A DNA stretch of 64,000 nt from Pusillimonas minor (lineage in GTDB: Bacteria > Pseudomonadota > Gammaproteobacteria > Burkholderiales > Burkholderiaceae_B). The notes below the pieces were generated by a model. It worked only from the letters and a program-made list of their open reading frames with translations, had not been told where the DNA came from and searched no databases. The stretch covers positions 1 through 64,000 of the forward strand of contig NZ_JACJUU010000010.1 in NCBI RefSeq assembly GCF_014237865.1. The letters run 5' to 3'. Below are positions 1-8,592 of the stretch, piece after piece (position 1 is the stretch's first letter; each line of letters begins with the position of its first letter). A program made the translations under genes and the position numbers.

Positions 1-147
1 CATGCTCTGTATCAGGCTGCTCGCGCCCATCACCCTGCACGCTGGTCGGGAAAAACGCGCAACTGGCAACCCATAGGCAGCGTCTGGCTGAATCCAGAAA
101 AGGAAACGACCGTTATCCATGTGCATAGTGAACTAGAAGCAGCATGA
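1..147 (+). CDS. Transposase, C-terminal end (gene enters from outside the window)
   Basis: An open frame runs from the first base to a TGA at 145-147. The 48 visible residues contain HPARWSGKTRNW followed by a V-x-LNP tail. This resembles the C-terminus of DDE transposases of the IS3 type (orfB). Only the tail is visible, so the catalytic residues and the exact family cannot be seen. The same strand continues directly into a damaged transporter gene, which suggests the element inserted there. Family assignment rests on remembered C-terminal patterns only; that it is an IS transposase is likely, the exact group is not certain. Confidence 0.6.
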   Translation, partial: HALYQAARAHHPARWSGKTRNWQPIGSVWLNPEKETTVIHVHSELEAA

Positions 148-170
148 CTCATGTTCCAACTACATTGACA
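1..170 (+). mobile_element. Right end of an insertion sequence
   Basis: The transposase tail (to 147) is followed by about 20 bases before sequence that reads as a TRAP binding protein. IS3-type elements end in CA; the TTGACA at 165-170 is a plausible terminus. The left end and the matching inverted repeat lie outside the window, so the exact boundary is inferred. Confidence 0.4.
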
Positions 171-751
171 GACGCCGGTACATTTACGGCAATACTGCTT
201 TTGCTACCAAGTTTCCCGGTAAAACACTGGCCGACTTCAACGGCAAAAAAGTACGTGTACTGGCCTCGCGCATTGAGCGCAAAGGCGCCGAGCTTATGGG
301 GGCTACCGCCGTACCCGTTGACTTTAGCGAAATTGTGACCGCACTGCAGCAAGGCACCATTGACGGCATTAAAAGCTCTCCCCCGGCATTTACGTCGCTT
401 AAGCTGTACAACATTGTCGACAATGTAACCGCCACAGAAGACGGCGTTATGGGCGAAGTAATGCTGGTAAGCAAGGTATGGTGGGACACCCTGCCTAAAG
501 ACCTGCAAAAAATCCTGAAAGAGGAAGCCATTGCCCTTGAGCCCGAACTGTACGACTTCGTTTTGCAAGACCAGGCCAATGCTTACAAACTTTGGGCAGA
601 GCAGGGCGGTACCGTTTATAAATTGCCCGAGCAAGAACGCACCGAGCTGCTGGGTAAAATGAAAGCCGCCACCATTGAACTGATGAACGAAAACAAGGCC
701 ACCGCCGAAGCCATGAACATGACGCTTAAGGTGGCTGACCGGGTTAAATAA
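171..751 (+). pseudogene. TRAP transporter substrate-binding protein (DctP family), 5'-truncated
   Basis: From about 171 the frame ending at TAA 749-751 reads as the C-terminal part of a DctP-type periplasmic solute-binding protein, with GKKVRVLASRIERKGAELMG and then PVDFSEIVTALQQGTIDGI. Full members are about 330 residues; only about 190 remain. There is no signal peptide and no natural start, and the frame runs back into the IS end, so the gene was probably cut by the insertion. An internal ATG at 296 could start a 151-residue fragment but this would not be exported. Such proteins deliver carboxylate-type ligands to the DctQM permease; the partners are not in the window. Confidence 0.8.
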
Positions 752-772
752 TGCATTAACAAGCAGGTGGTT

Positions 773-822
773 AAAGCAAATTCCGGCAGCGAGCCTAAAG
801 GCCTGCTGCCGGAATTTGCTTT
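773..822 (+). terminator. Strong hairpin terminator after the truncated DctP gene
   Basis: An 18-base arm at 773-790 (AAAGCAAATTCCGGCAGC) is perfectly complementary to 805-822, with a 14-base loop. The A-rich and T-rich outer ends make it usable in both directions. It separates the transporter remnant from the polysaccharide genes. Confidence 0.85.
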
Positions 823-885
823 GGTTCTCTGCATGCGCGGTCATATGCCGACGTAACCAATAGGCAAATAGGTTTCCGGCTTACA

Positions 886-2256
886 ATGGCCCATGTCTAT
901 CTTGCGAGCTTATTGACTAGTCTGCGCATTAGAATAGCCGCAGCACTCCGTCCGTCAAATACTTTCTTTGTCATGCTACCCAATCTGATCATAGCACTTT
1001 ATGTGCTGCTTCCTATCACTCTGCTAACTAGTTACTCCCTGCCCAGTGGTGTGTTTTATGCTCTTGTTGCGTCCTGTTTGGCGTTGCTGGTGCAAATGCG
1101 TTTTGCCGGCGCTGCCCAGCAAACCTACCGTTACCGGTGGCTTATTGCCAGCTACAGCGTGTTGTTTCTAGCCGTGGCGGCGTCGTCTATTTATTACGGT
1201 GACTGGGCTGGGGCAAACAGCGAAGGAGCATTGCGATTATTTCTGGGGCTGTGGCTACTGATATTGACGCTACCGCATATTGATCAAATTAAATTACAAA
1301 ATGCTTTATGGGGCCTGCTTGCGGCAGGCTTGGTTGCAGTTGGGATTCTTTCTTGGTTGATAGTTAGCACCGATGTAAGACCGTCAACTCCTGGGAGGAT
1401 CCTTACCACTTATACAAGTATTATGCTGTTGTTAGGTGCGATTTCGGTGTTTTCATTGAAGTGGGATTTAACGGCAAGCTCGAAATTAGAGAAAGCAATC
1501 AAAATACTCATTGCGCTCGGTACTTTTATTTCGTTTCTCTTCTCCGATACGAGAACCGGGCTGTTGGGGTTGCCTATATTTGTACTAATAGCGTTAATTC
1601 TGTTCGTTGGCATAAAGAAGCCAAAACAAGTGGTTCTATTATTCAGCCTTTTAGTAGCATTATTAACCGTGGCAGTAAGTTCCAATGACTCACTACGCTC
1701 GCGCATAGCTCAAGGGATTCACGAGGTTGAAACTTGCCATTTAGAGGAAGGGCCGCACTACAGCTCAATGTGCATACGATTGCAGTTGTGGCGCTCGGCA
1801 ATCGATGCTGGTGTGAATCATCCGTGGCTTGGTTTAGGAGACGGTGGGCGATACCCAGAGTATTTACAAACGGTTGCTGCAAAGAAAGGCTTGGTGGCAC
1901 AAGGTGTAATTGCTGAAGGTTTTGGTGAGCCTCACAATGACTTGTTGCTGTATTTCGCTGGGTTTGGACTGCCAGGAATGATTGGTCTGCTGTTGGCCTA
2001 CCTTGTGCCAGTATTTTATTTTCTACCTCGGTTGCTAAATGTTGATTCTAGTCCGAAAGCGAAGGCAGCTGCTGCTATGGGTTTAGCGGTTTGCTTGGGA
2101 TTCTTGCTATTTGGACTAACGGAAACCATGTTTAGACGAATGAATACCGTTGGATTTTACGTCGCTTTAGTTGCATTGTTTATGACTTTGTCAGGTGATA
2201 AGGTCGAATACAGTAACTCTTCGCGGCAACGGTCCGGAGGCCGTGAGACGGTTTAA
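886..2256 (+). CDS. O-antigen ligase / polymerase-like membrane protein (WaaL/Wzy_C type)
   Basis: 456 residues, almost all hydrophobic, with roughly ten or more membrane segments. A large polar loop near residues 280-350 carries the E-P-H-N-D motif (His350), typical of O-antigen ligase (WaaL/RfaL) proteins. Ligases move undecaprenyl-linked O-chain to lipid A-core in the periplasm; some relatives are Wzy polymerases or protein O-oligosaccharyltransferases. The ATG at 886 has no clear ribosome site and overlaps a TACAAT that could be a -10, so translation might begin at a later codon such as Met30. It opens the AT-rich block that precedes the ops site. Ligase versus polymerase cannot be decided from sequence alone. 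Confidence 0.7.
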   Translation: MAHVYLASLLTSLRIRIAAALRPSNTFFVMLPNLIIALYVLLPITLLTSYSLPSGVFYALVASCLALLVQMRFAGAAQQTYRYRWLIASYSVLFLAVAASSIYYGDWAGANSEGALRLFLGLWLLILTLPHIDQIKLQNALWGLLAAGLVAVGILSWLIVSTDVRPSTPGRILTTYTSIMLLLGAISVFSLKWDLTASSKLEKAIKILIALGTFISFLFSDTRTGLLGLPIFVLIALILFVGIKKPKQVVLLFSLLVALLTVAVSSNDSLRSRIAQGIHEVETCHLEEGPHYSSMCIRLQLWRSAIDAGVNHPWLGLGDGGRYPEYLQTVAAKKGLVAQGVIAEGFGEPHNDLLLYFAGFGLPGMIGLLLAYLVPVFYFLPRLLNVDSSPKAKAAAAMGLAVCLGFLLFGLTETMFRRMNTVGFYVALVALFMTLSGDKVEYSNSSRQRSGGRETV

Positions 2257-2391
2257 TGTACGTTAGAGTGCTAGCAGTTATTCATACAAATTGAATAGTT
2301 CGACTGACTTCTTAGGTTTTTATAGTCGTTGCCTTTGCGTTAGGCCGAACAAGTCATTAAATAAGAGTGTTTGCTAAGAAATTGAATTTTT

Positions 2392-3327
2392 ATGTCACAT
2401 GCTAACGGTTCCTGCACGCAAGCCACACTTAATCAGCGTCGTCATACAGATGTAAAGGAACCGAAAATTACCATAGCTCTGCCGGTGTTCAATGGTGGGC
2501 AAGACTTGAAGCTAGCTGTCTGCTCAGTTTTGTGGCAAACCTTTGAAGACTGGCGTTTGTTAATACTTGACGACGGGTCCACAGATCACGCCCTGGATGC
2601 AATTGCAAATTTGAATGACCCTAGAATAGTCATAATTCGTGACGGATTAAATAAGGGGATATCGGCCAGGCTTAATCAGGCGATCAGCTTGGCGGACAGC
2701 GAATATTTCGCGAGAATGGATGCTGACGATATTTGTCATCCGGAGCGGTTGGAAAAGCAGATCAATTTCTTAGAAGCTAATAAGAGCGTGGATTTGTTGG
2801 CAACGAAATGTATAACAATAAATGAGAGCGAAGAAATAATAGGTTATATAAGTCCGCCAATTGCACACGATGAGATTTGTCGGCGCCCTTGGCGCGGGTT
2901 CTATATGCCGCATCCCACCTGGATGGGGAGGCTGTCTTGGTTCAAGAGAAACAAATATAAAGAACCGGCGCCTTATTGTTGCGAAGATAACGAGTTATTG
3001 TTGCGAGCGAGTCAAGAAAGTGTTTACTGCGCATTACCTGAAGCTCTGTTGGCATATAGAGTGAGAAGTGTAACGCCATACAAAAAATTACTTAGAACTA
3101 GACTCTCAATGTTGAGAACGCAAATTTCATATTTTTATAAGCGAAGTGACCTTAGTTGCTTGTTGCTTTCGAGCATTACTGCCTTAGCTAAGATAATAAA
3201 AGATATTCATCTTTTTAGATGTGCAGTATTTGTGGCCGGGAGGCGTCCTTCGGAAAACGGCTCTAAGAATATTGAGTGGAAAAATCTGATAGTTAAGCTA
3301 AAAAAAGGTGAGGCTCCGAAAAATTAA
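2392..3327 (+). CDS. Glycosyltransferase family 2
   Basis: 311 residues. The GT-A fold hallmarks are visible: ITIALPVFNGG at residues 26-36, DDGSTD at 60-65 for nucleotide-sugar binding, and DADD at 110-113 as the metal-binding DxD. The protein is soluble or peripheral, without obvious membrane segments, and should add one sugar to the lipid-linked repeat unit on the cytoplasmic face. Donor and acceptor cannot be predicted. A 135-base AT-rich gap precedes it and a 51-base gap follows before the flippase gene. Base composition is AT-rich like its neighbours, unlike the GC-rich block after 12.5 kb, which suggests a separate origin. Confidence 0.85.
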   Translation: MSHANGSCTQATLNQRRHTDVKEPKITIALPVFNGGQDLKLAVCSVLWQTFEDWRLLILDDGSTDHALDAIANLNDPRIVIIRDGLNKGISARLNQAISLADSEYFARMDADDICHPERLEKQINFLEANKSVDLLATKCITINESEEIIGYISPPIAHDEICRRPWRGFYMPHPTWMGRLSWFKRNKYKEPAPYCCEDNELLLRASQESVYCALPEALLAYRVRSVTPYKKLLRTRLSMLRTQISYFYKRSDLSCLLLSSITALAKIIKDIHLFRCAVFVAGRRPSENGSKNIEWKNLIVKLKKGEAPKN

Positions 3328-3378
3328 CAGTTTTATATGATTTGAAATTTACCTTAATTTTTAATTTTTTAATTAATA

Positions 3379-4659
3379 TTGGAATCCTCAAGAAAGAAGT
3401 CGCTGCTGTTTATGGCCACCAATCTCGCGGGAAAGGGGGCGGCTGCATTTGCTCAAATATATTCCATATTTGTGTTCACAAATATTCACTCTGCACGAGA
3501 AGCGTCGCTGTTGTTCGTGCTTCTGGGTTATGCAATATGGATACAAGTTTTTGAATTTGGCTTTTCGCAAGCGTTACAGAACAGGCGTAATACACGGGAT
3601 ATAACATCATCAGATGCTTATCTTTTTGCGTTTGCTCATTACCTTCTGGTGATGCTGGTTGCTATTGGCATTTACCTCTTTTCTGGCCCCACTGACCTTC
3701 TCTTTCCGGGCGCGACAGGTCATGCCGAGCTTGCCGCATTTTCGCTAGGCATAGCGTTAATGCTTTTGGCTACAAACAATTTGCTGGTTCAACGGCTTAT
3801 GTTGGTACAAGGCTTGGGGCACGTAGCCAATCTATTATTGTTTCTGCAGGCTGTGCTATCAATTTCCGGGTTGTATATTTATTCTAGTTATTGGGAGCCT
3901 AAGTTAAGTCGATCAATTTTGGTCTATTTACTGCCACCATTGATTGTGTATTTTCCAGTCTTGATCAGTTGCTCGGTACGAGCGCTGCCTAGTTTTAGGT
4001 TCATCAAGCCAAAAATCAAGCTAATGCTCAAAGACTCGTTTCTATATTGGGGGCTTGGTGTTTTGTCTTCGATTTTTCTTGGTGCGGATTACATATTTGT
4101 TGCGCACTTCCTCCCTGCCGAAGAGGCTGTCGCTTATCACTTTTCTGTAAGATTTTTCTTTATTTCTTATGTGGCATATTTTGCTTATATTCAGCATCAG
4201 GCAAAATTTATAACTAGGGCCTCGCTAACTGGTCGTAATGAAATTAAAAGAGCTGTTTTTGAGTCTATTTTGATAGGGCTGATTTCGGTGTTGTTGGTCG
4301 CGATAAGCGTCTTTAGCCTCGACTATTATGGTATCTTTCATTATGTAACAAACCAGGTGGTACTGGTTAATACTATTTTTTTTGCTGCCACTTTTTACTT
4401 TTCAATTAGAGTTTTTAGAGATATTGGGTTGGTGGTGCTGTTGAATATGGGTATGAAAATTGCCTTATATAAGTTGTATGCTTTTGAGGTCTTTTTTGGT
4501 ATTCCTATGTTATATCTCTTGACTAAAGAGCTATCTGGGCTTGGGATTTTTATTGCAATGGGGTTGACCGTGCTGATTAGTACCGTGGGAATATATTATT
4601 CGCTTCACTTGCTATTGAATAAAAAGTTTAGTGCAGATACGTCTGCACTAGTTGAGTAA
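3379..4659 (+). CDS. Wzx-type polysaccharide flippase
   Basis: 426 residues of closely spaced hydrophobic segments (about 12) with basic connecting loops, the profile of the MATE/PST exporter superfamily that includes Wzx. It would flip undecaprenyl-diphosphate-linked repeat units to the periplasm. Two starts are possible: TTG at 3379 and ATG at 3412; the latter follows a purine-rich AAGAAAGAAG stretch and is the more usual codon, but the upstream SSRKKS segment looks like a normal N-terminal charge cluster. The 3' end overlaps the next gene by a few bases. A second, ABC-type flippase lies at 12547, so the locus appears to have two export routes. Confidence 0.75.
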   Translation: MESSRKKSLLFMATNLAGKGAAAFAQIYSIFVFTNIHSAREASLLFVLLGYAIWIQVFEFGFSQALQNRRNTRDITSSDAYLFAFAHYLLVMLVAIGIYLFSGPTDLLFPGATGHAELAAFSLGIALMLLATNNLLVQRLMLVQGLGHVANLLLFLQAVLSISGLYIYSSYWEPKLSRSILVYLLPPLIVYFPVLISCSVRALPSFRFIKPKIKLMLKDSFLYWGLGVLSSIFLGADYIFVAHFLPAEEAVAYHFSVRFFFISYVAYFAYIQHQAKFITRASLTGRNEIKRAVFESILIGLISVLLVAISVFSLDYYGIFHYVTNQVVLVNTIFFAATFYFSIRVFRDIGLVVLLNMGMKIALYKLYAFEVFFGIPMLYLLTKELSGLGIFIAMGLTVLISTVGIYYSLHLLLNKKFSADTSALVE

Positions 4660-5449
4660 TGTGAGGCAGGAAGTGTATTTGCTAACTATTGTAACTGTTT
4701 GTTATAACGATGTGGCGCGACTAAAGAAGACGGTAAATAGTTTGCACCTTTTTTACGGCGATATGCGCTATGAACATGTAGTAATGGATGGTGGCTCAAC
4801 CGATATCCCGCATTCTTTGTTAAGCAAGCTTAGGCAGCATAAAAACTTTAAGTTCTATAGTGGCAAGGATGCCGGAATTTATGATGCGATGAACAAGGGT
4901 GCAATGATGGCCTCGGGTGAGTATCTGTTATTCCTTAATTGTGGCGACATGATCGCCGCAGCTCCGGAGGGTTTGGCGGCTATCCTCACTGAAAAAGTTG
5001 CATTCCTTAAGTCAGACATTGCAGCATTTCCGTATGCTTTGGATGGCCATTCTCCTGCGGTTGGCGTTACCGTTTCTCCACGTCTATCTATACATAAGTT
5101 GCCAACATCTCATCAGGGTATGATATTTAAGCGTGGCTTTGTGTTAGACGAACCGTATTGCACTAAGTATAAAATTGCCGGCGACTATGATTTGTACTTG
5201 CGTGCTGATCAGTCGAAAATTTTAGTGTTGAACACAGAGTGGCCTTTGTGCGTATTAGAGGCGCACGGCGTCGCTTCTGGGAACCCCTATTTGGCTTATA
5301 AAGAGTACTTGGCAATTGCGCGCTCACGATTGAGAGGCCTAGAAAGGGTGCTAGCTGTGGCTCGGATTATTGTGCGAGGTTGCCTGGCTGTGGTAGCAAA
5401 AACGTTACTGCCAAGAAGATGGGTAGATAAAGTAAGAGGAAGGTCATGA
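4652..5449 (+). CDS. Glycosyltransferase family 2 (WcaA/EpsE-like)
   Basis: About 265 residues. LTIVTVCYND near the N-terminus, DGGSTD at 46-51 and NCGD at 96-99 (in the DxD position) mark a GT2 enzyme. KDAGIYDAMNKG before the DxD region is typical of the subgroup related to colanic-acid and lipopolysaccharide transferases. The start is uncertain: TTG 4652 overlaps the flippase gene, while an AGGAAG at 4668-4673 would suit a TTG at 4679, which would still retain the whole catalytic domain. The stop overlaps the next ATG by four bases, so translation is probably coupled. The sugar transferred is unknown. Confidence 0.8.
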   Translation: MSNVRQEVYLLTIVTVCYNDVARLKKTVNSLHLFYGDMRYEHVVMDGGSTDIPHSLLSKLRQHKNFKFYSGKDAGIYDAMNKGAMMASGEYLLFLNCGDMIAAAPEGLAAILTEKVAFLKSDIAAFPYALDGHSPAVGVTVSPRLSIHKLPTSHQGMIFKRGFVLDEPYCTKYKIAGDYDLYLRADQSKILVLNTEWPLCVLEAHGVASGNPYLAYKEYLAIARSRLRGLERVLAVARIIVRGCLAVVAKTLLPRRWVDKVRGRS

Positions 5450-6528
5450 ATTTCGAGAAGTTTTCAAAATATGAAGTAAGTTGGCCTTCAGCACTTGTTT
5501 ATATAATTATTATTAAACTTTTCGGTGCATTTTTCGCAACTGAAGTTTTCTCTAGATTCTCACCTTTGATTGATGCAAATTATTATTTGCAGGGTTTCTA
5601 TTACGATGATGCTGCGCTCAGAACGCGATTAATTCAGCATATCGTTGGTTTATTGAGTTACACGGGTGGTGATTTTTTTTCCCACTTTATGTTCGGCCTG
5701 GTTTCTTCAGTAGGAATTTTTTACTTCTATTTTTCTGGTGGTCGTGGCTGGCTAGTAATGAGTGCACTGCTTTTTCCAAGTGCTCTAATTTGGACATCAA
5801 TAATTAGTAAGGAAGCAATATATTTTGGATTTTTTTCGCTTTCTTTAGTTATCTGGTCTCGGTTCTGTATTGATAAGTTATCGCGGATAGATTATTTTTT
5901 GTTGGCTATTGCTGTAGTCGTATGTGGCTTGCTCAGGCCCCACTACACAGTTGCAATTTTCTGGCTGTTTGGTAGTGCCTTTTTGCTAAAAAAAATTGGA
6001 TGGAAATCGGCGTTTATTTTGGCAGCCACTATGGCGGTATTTGCTGTTTGCGTTTATTTTACCGTGTGGGATTCTTTGCTGTTGCGCGGGTTTGGGGGTA
6101 TCGAGCCTACGGCTCGTTCAAGTCGATTTGAGGAGTTTGGCATTTCGCAAGATACGGGCAGCGGATTTGAGCGTTATAAGAGCTTAGTACCTTTGGGTGT
6201 GCTGTATGGCGTGGTTGGGCCCATGCCTGGCGAGGTTGTTAATCGAATCGAATTTGCGCCATTCTTTGTTGAAGGTGTTTTAATCATGTTTGCACCTTTG
6301 TTAGCAATGTTGCTGGTGCGTAAACTCAACGTCAATTTTAAGTTAAGGTATTTCTTGTATTTTGTTATATGTATCATTCCTTGCTGTTTGTTGTTAATGG
6401 TTTTACACGCGCCCTTTGGGCTGATGAATCCTGGTTCGGCGGTTCGTTGGCGAGTGAACTTTGAAGCGGCATTTTATCTTGCGCCCATGCTGCTTTATCT
6501 TCAATTTAAGGATGCCCCGTCGTCGTGA
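5446..6528 (+). CDS. Polytopic membrane protein, candidate Wzy-like polymerase
   Basis: 360 residues with about nine to ten hydrophobic segments. I do not recognise a named family with certainty. The stretch LLFPSALIWTSIISKEAIYFG, followed by a conserved-looking LLRPHY, resembles EpsG/Wzy-type proteins in which a basic residue between membrane helices takes part in polymerisation. It sits between a GT2 and a GT4 gene with four-base overlaps on both sides, exactly where O-antigen clusters carry wzy. It could complement the ligase-like protein at 886, giving one polymerase and one ligase. Function is inferred from topology and position only. Confidence 0.55.
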   Translation: MNFEKFSKYEVSWPSALVYIIIIKLFGAFFATEVFSRFSPLIDANYYLQGFYYDDAALRTRLIQHIVGLLSYTGGDFFSHFMFGLVSSVGIFYFYFSGGRGWLVMSALLFPSALIWTSIISKEAIYFGFFSLSLVIWSRFCIDKLSRIDYFLLAIAVVVCGLLRPHYTVAIFWLFGSAFLLKKIGWKSAFILAATMAVFAVCVYFTVWDSLLLRGFGGIEPTARSSRFEEFGISQDTGSGFERYKSLVPLGVLYGVVGPMPGEVVNRIEFAPFFVEGVLIMFAPLLAMLLVRKLNVNFKLRYFLYFVICIIPCCLLLMVLHAPFGLMNPGSAVRWRVNFEAAFYLAPMLLYLQFKDAPSS

Positions 6529-7628
6529 AGATACTGCACTTTCATCCAGATGGTCGAATGGCTGCGAAATTCGTAGACCCGCTCGTTGATGCCGAGCGTA
6601 AGTTTGGTTTCACGGCAAGGTTAATCACGTCGATTCGCTCATCAAAGACGAGTGATCAAGCGATTCCTTATGATCTCTCCCTTCGAAACTTGCTGTTGTT
6701 GCCAGTTTCTTTCTTTAGGATATGCGGTGTAATTTTAAAATATCGTCCTGATATTTTAATTAGTCATAACACTAAATCTTCGATTTTGCCTCTGTTTGCT
6801 GGGTGGCTGCTAAGGGTCAAATCTCGAGTTTATTATAACCATGGTGTGCCGTATATTGGTTACCAAGGCGTATTAAGGGTAATTTTAAGGCTATTCGAGC
6901 GCGTTAATTGTTTTCTGGCGACGGATGTCGTTACGATCTCGGGCGATATGGTTAGCTTGCTAAAAAATGTGAGTTCCAGTATATCGCCTAAAGTTATAAA
7001 TAATGGGTCCGCTTGTGGGTTGGATTTGAGCGTTTATTCACCGCTAATATATAAAAACTCTTCTTGGAGGGCTGATAATAATATTAAGGACGCAGACTTG
7101 GTCGTGGTCTTTGTGGGCAGGCCCGAAAGACGCAAGGGTTTCGAGTTGGCCTTGCGAATCTGGGTAGAGAACTTTAAAAGCCCGCATTTTAAATTGGTTT
7201 TGTGCGGTCCAGATGTTTCAGATGTATTGAAGTATTTGCCTAAGGTGCCTTCTAATATTTTGTGTAAAGGTTTTGTTGACAATATTCCCGAAGTGTTGTC
7301 GGCCTCGGATGTTTTAATACTGCCTAGCTTGCACGAGGGGCTTTCTTACGCATGTATGGAGGCCCAGGCTTGTGGGGCTGTTGTTGTTGCAAACAAAATC
7401 GATGGTGTGCGTTCGATAGTGCAGGACGGTGTTTCAGGTTACTTGGTTGAGAATAACTTGGCTGCTGCGTATGTGAAAATAATTAATAATATTAATGATA
7501 ATAGAAAATCTATGTCGGTGGTTAAAAATAACGCATATATTAGCGTTCAAAAATATGCCAGGGAAAGTTTCATTTCTTTTTATTTAGATTATATTTCGAC
7601 GCTTAGTGGGAAAAGGCGCCGATCCTGA
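6525..7628 (+). CDS. Glycosyltransferase family 4 (GT-B)
   Basis: 367 residues, starting with GTG at 6525 in a GTGA overlap with the preceding stop. The C-terminal Rossmann domain carries VFVGRPERRKG near residue 196 and the E-x7-E signature (Glu271, Glu279) in LPSLHEGLSYACMEAQ, diagnostic of retaining GT4 enzymes. It should use a nucleotide sugar to extend the lipid-linked oligosaccharide at the inner membrane. It is part of the tightly overlapping 4652-7628 set. Donor specificity cannot be read from the sequence. Confidence 0.85.
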   Translation: MKILHFHPDGRMAAKFVDPLVDAERKFGFTARLITSIRSSKTSDQAIPYDLSLRNLLLLPVSFFRICGVILKYRPDILISHNTKSSILPLFAGWLLRVKSRVYYNHGVPYIGYQGVLRVILRLFERVNCFLATDVVTISGDMVSLLKNVSSSISPKVINNGSACGLDLSVYSPLIYKNSSWRADNNIKDADLVVVFVGRPERRKGFELALRIWVENFKSPHFKLVLCGPDVSDVLKYLPKVPSNILCKGFVDNIPEVLSASDVLILPSLHEGLSYACMEAQACGAVVVANKIDGVRSIVQDGVSGYLVENNLAAAYVKIINNINDNRKSMSVVKNNAYISVQKYARESFISFYLDYISTLSGKRRRS

Positions 7629-7644
7629 TGTTGGTCGTATTATT

Positions 7645-8409
7645 ATGAAAAAATTTTATAAATCATTTTCGGTCGCTGGGTTTGGTTTGCTGCGTCAGCG
7701 TCATCTAGAGCAACTCGAGAAAATTGAGGCCGATGCGATAGGGCTTCTTCGTGAGCTCGCGGTTCGTCACGGTGCTTCAATATCCAATATAAAGTCGCAA
7801 CTTGGGCAAGACCTTTTTGCTTTGTTCCAGTTGGGCTGGAAGCGAAATGGTTTTTTTGTGGAATTTGGAGCGACAGATGGCGTGTTGCTTAGCAACACTT
7901 ATCTTCTAGAGAAAGACTTTGGCTGGACGGGGATACTGTCCGAGCCGGCAAAAGTTTGGCACAACGATCTACAACAAAACAGGACTGCTAGTCTAGACTT
8001 TGATTGTGTGTGGGTGGAAACGGGTAAAGAAATGCAGTTCTCGGTTGTCGAGGATGCTGAGCTCTCTACCTTAAAGGATTATGTTGGGTCCGATAGCCAT
8101 TCGGCGTCGCGTAAGGCTGCATTAACGGACACGGTGCGTACGGTGTCCTTGTGCGATTTGCTTGAGCGACATAATGCCCCAAAGTCAATCGATTATTTGT
8201 CAGTAGATACCGAGGGCAGCGAGTACGAAATTCTTAGGGCGTTTGACTTCCAGCGTTACACCGTATCGGTGATAACCTGCGAGCACAATTTTATGCCTAA
8301 CCGTGAGAAAGTTCACGCGCTATTGGTTTCTAATGGCTTTGTTAGAGTGTACGAGGGGCTTTCGAGGTGGGATGATTGGTACATCAACACGCAGCATTTT
8401 AATGGGTGA
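7645..8409 (+). CDS. FkbM-family SAM-dependent methyltransferase
   Basis: 254 residues from the ATG at 7645; a GTG at 7606 would add 13 poorly fitting residues and overlap the upstream gene. SQLGQD at 51-56, VEFGATDG at 72-79 (SAM-binding motif I) and an EP pair at 100-101 follow the FkbM pattern, with SVDTEGSEYE further on. FkbM proteins O-methylate sugars or polyketides; here a sugar of the polysaccharide is the likely substrate. This is the last gene of the AT-rich block; 183 bases with promoter-like and ops sequences follow. Confidence 0.8.
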   Translation: MKKFYKSFSVAGFGLLRQRHLEQLEKIEADAIGLLRELAVRHGASISNIKSQLGQDLFALFQLGWKRNGFFVEFGATDGVLLSNTYLLEKDFGWTGILSEPAKVWHNDLQQNRTASLDFDCVWVETGKEMQFSVVEDAELSTLKDYVGSDSHSASRKAALTDTVRTVSLCDLLERHNAPKSIDYLSVDTEGSEYEILRAFDFQRYTVSVITCEHNFMPNREKVHALLVSNGFVRVYEGLSRWDDWYINTQHFNG

Positions 8410-8411
8410 TC

Positions 8412-8438
8412 TTGCGGTCTCGCGTTTGGCCGTATAAT
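8412..8438 (+). promoter_or_regulatory. Candidate promoter of the main polysaccharide operon
   Basis: A perfect -10 TATAAT at 8433-8438 is preceded by TTGCGG at 8412-8417 with a 15-base spacer, which is short, or by TCTTGC with 17. It would start a leader of roughly 150 bases that contains the ops element. A dyad TTGTTC-6-GAACAA (8438-8455) sits at the expected start point and could be an operator. Confidence 0.4.
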
Positions 8439-8541
8439 TGTTCAACTTCGAACAAATAAAAAAGCTTGTTACACTCCTTGCCCAGTTGGAATATAGGCTT
8501 TCTTTATTGCATAAGCGCGCTTGCCGATCGTGATACGGCAC

Positions 8542-8553
8542 GGCGGTAGCGTG
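8542..8553 (+). promoter_or_regulatory. ops / JUMPstart element (RfaH recruitment site)
   Basis: GGCGGTAGCGTG occurs exactly as in the known ops element, on the coding strand in the untranslated leader 39 bases before the first gene of the long operon. In enterobacteria RNA polymerase pauses at ops and loads RfaH, which suppresses Rho and polarity across long polysaccharide operons. A RfaH-like gene is present at 48089-48586. Confidence 0.8.
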
Positions 8554-8592
8554 TCTAAAGCGGTGCGCTGCTAACCCGACAAACTTGATATT

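Noticed and set aside
8438-8455. TTGTTC-6-GAACAA as a terminator of the block before 8409
   Set aside because: The stem is short and A/T-rich, and no T run directly follows; an operator or chance dyad is more plausible.
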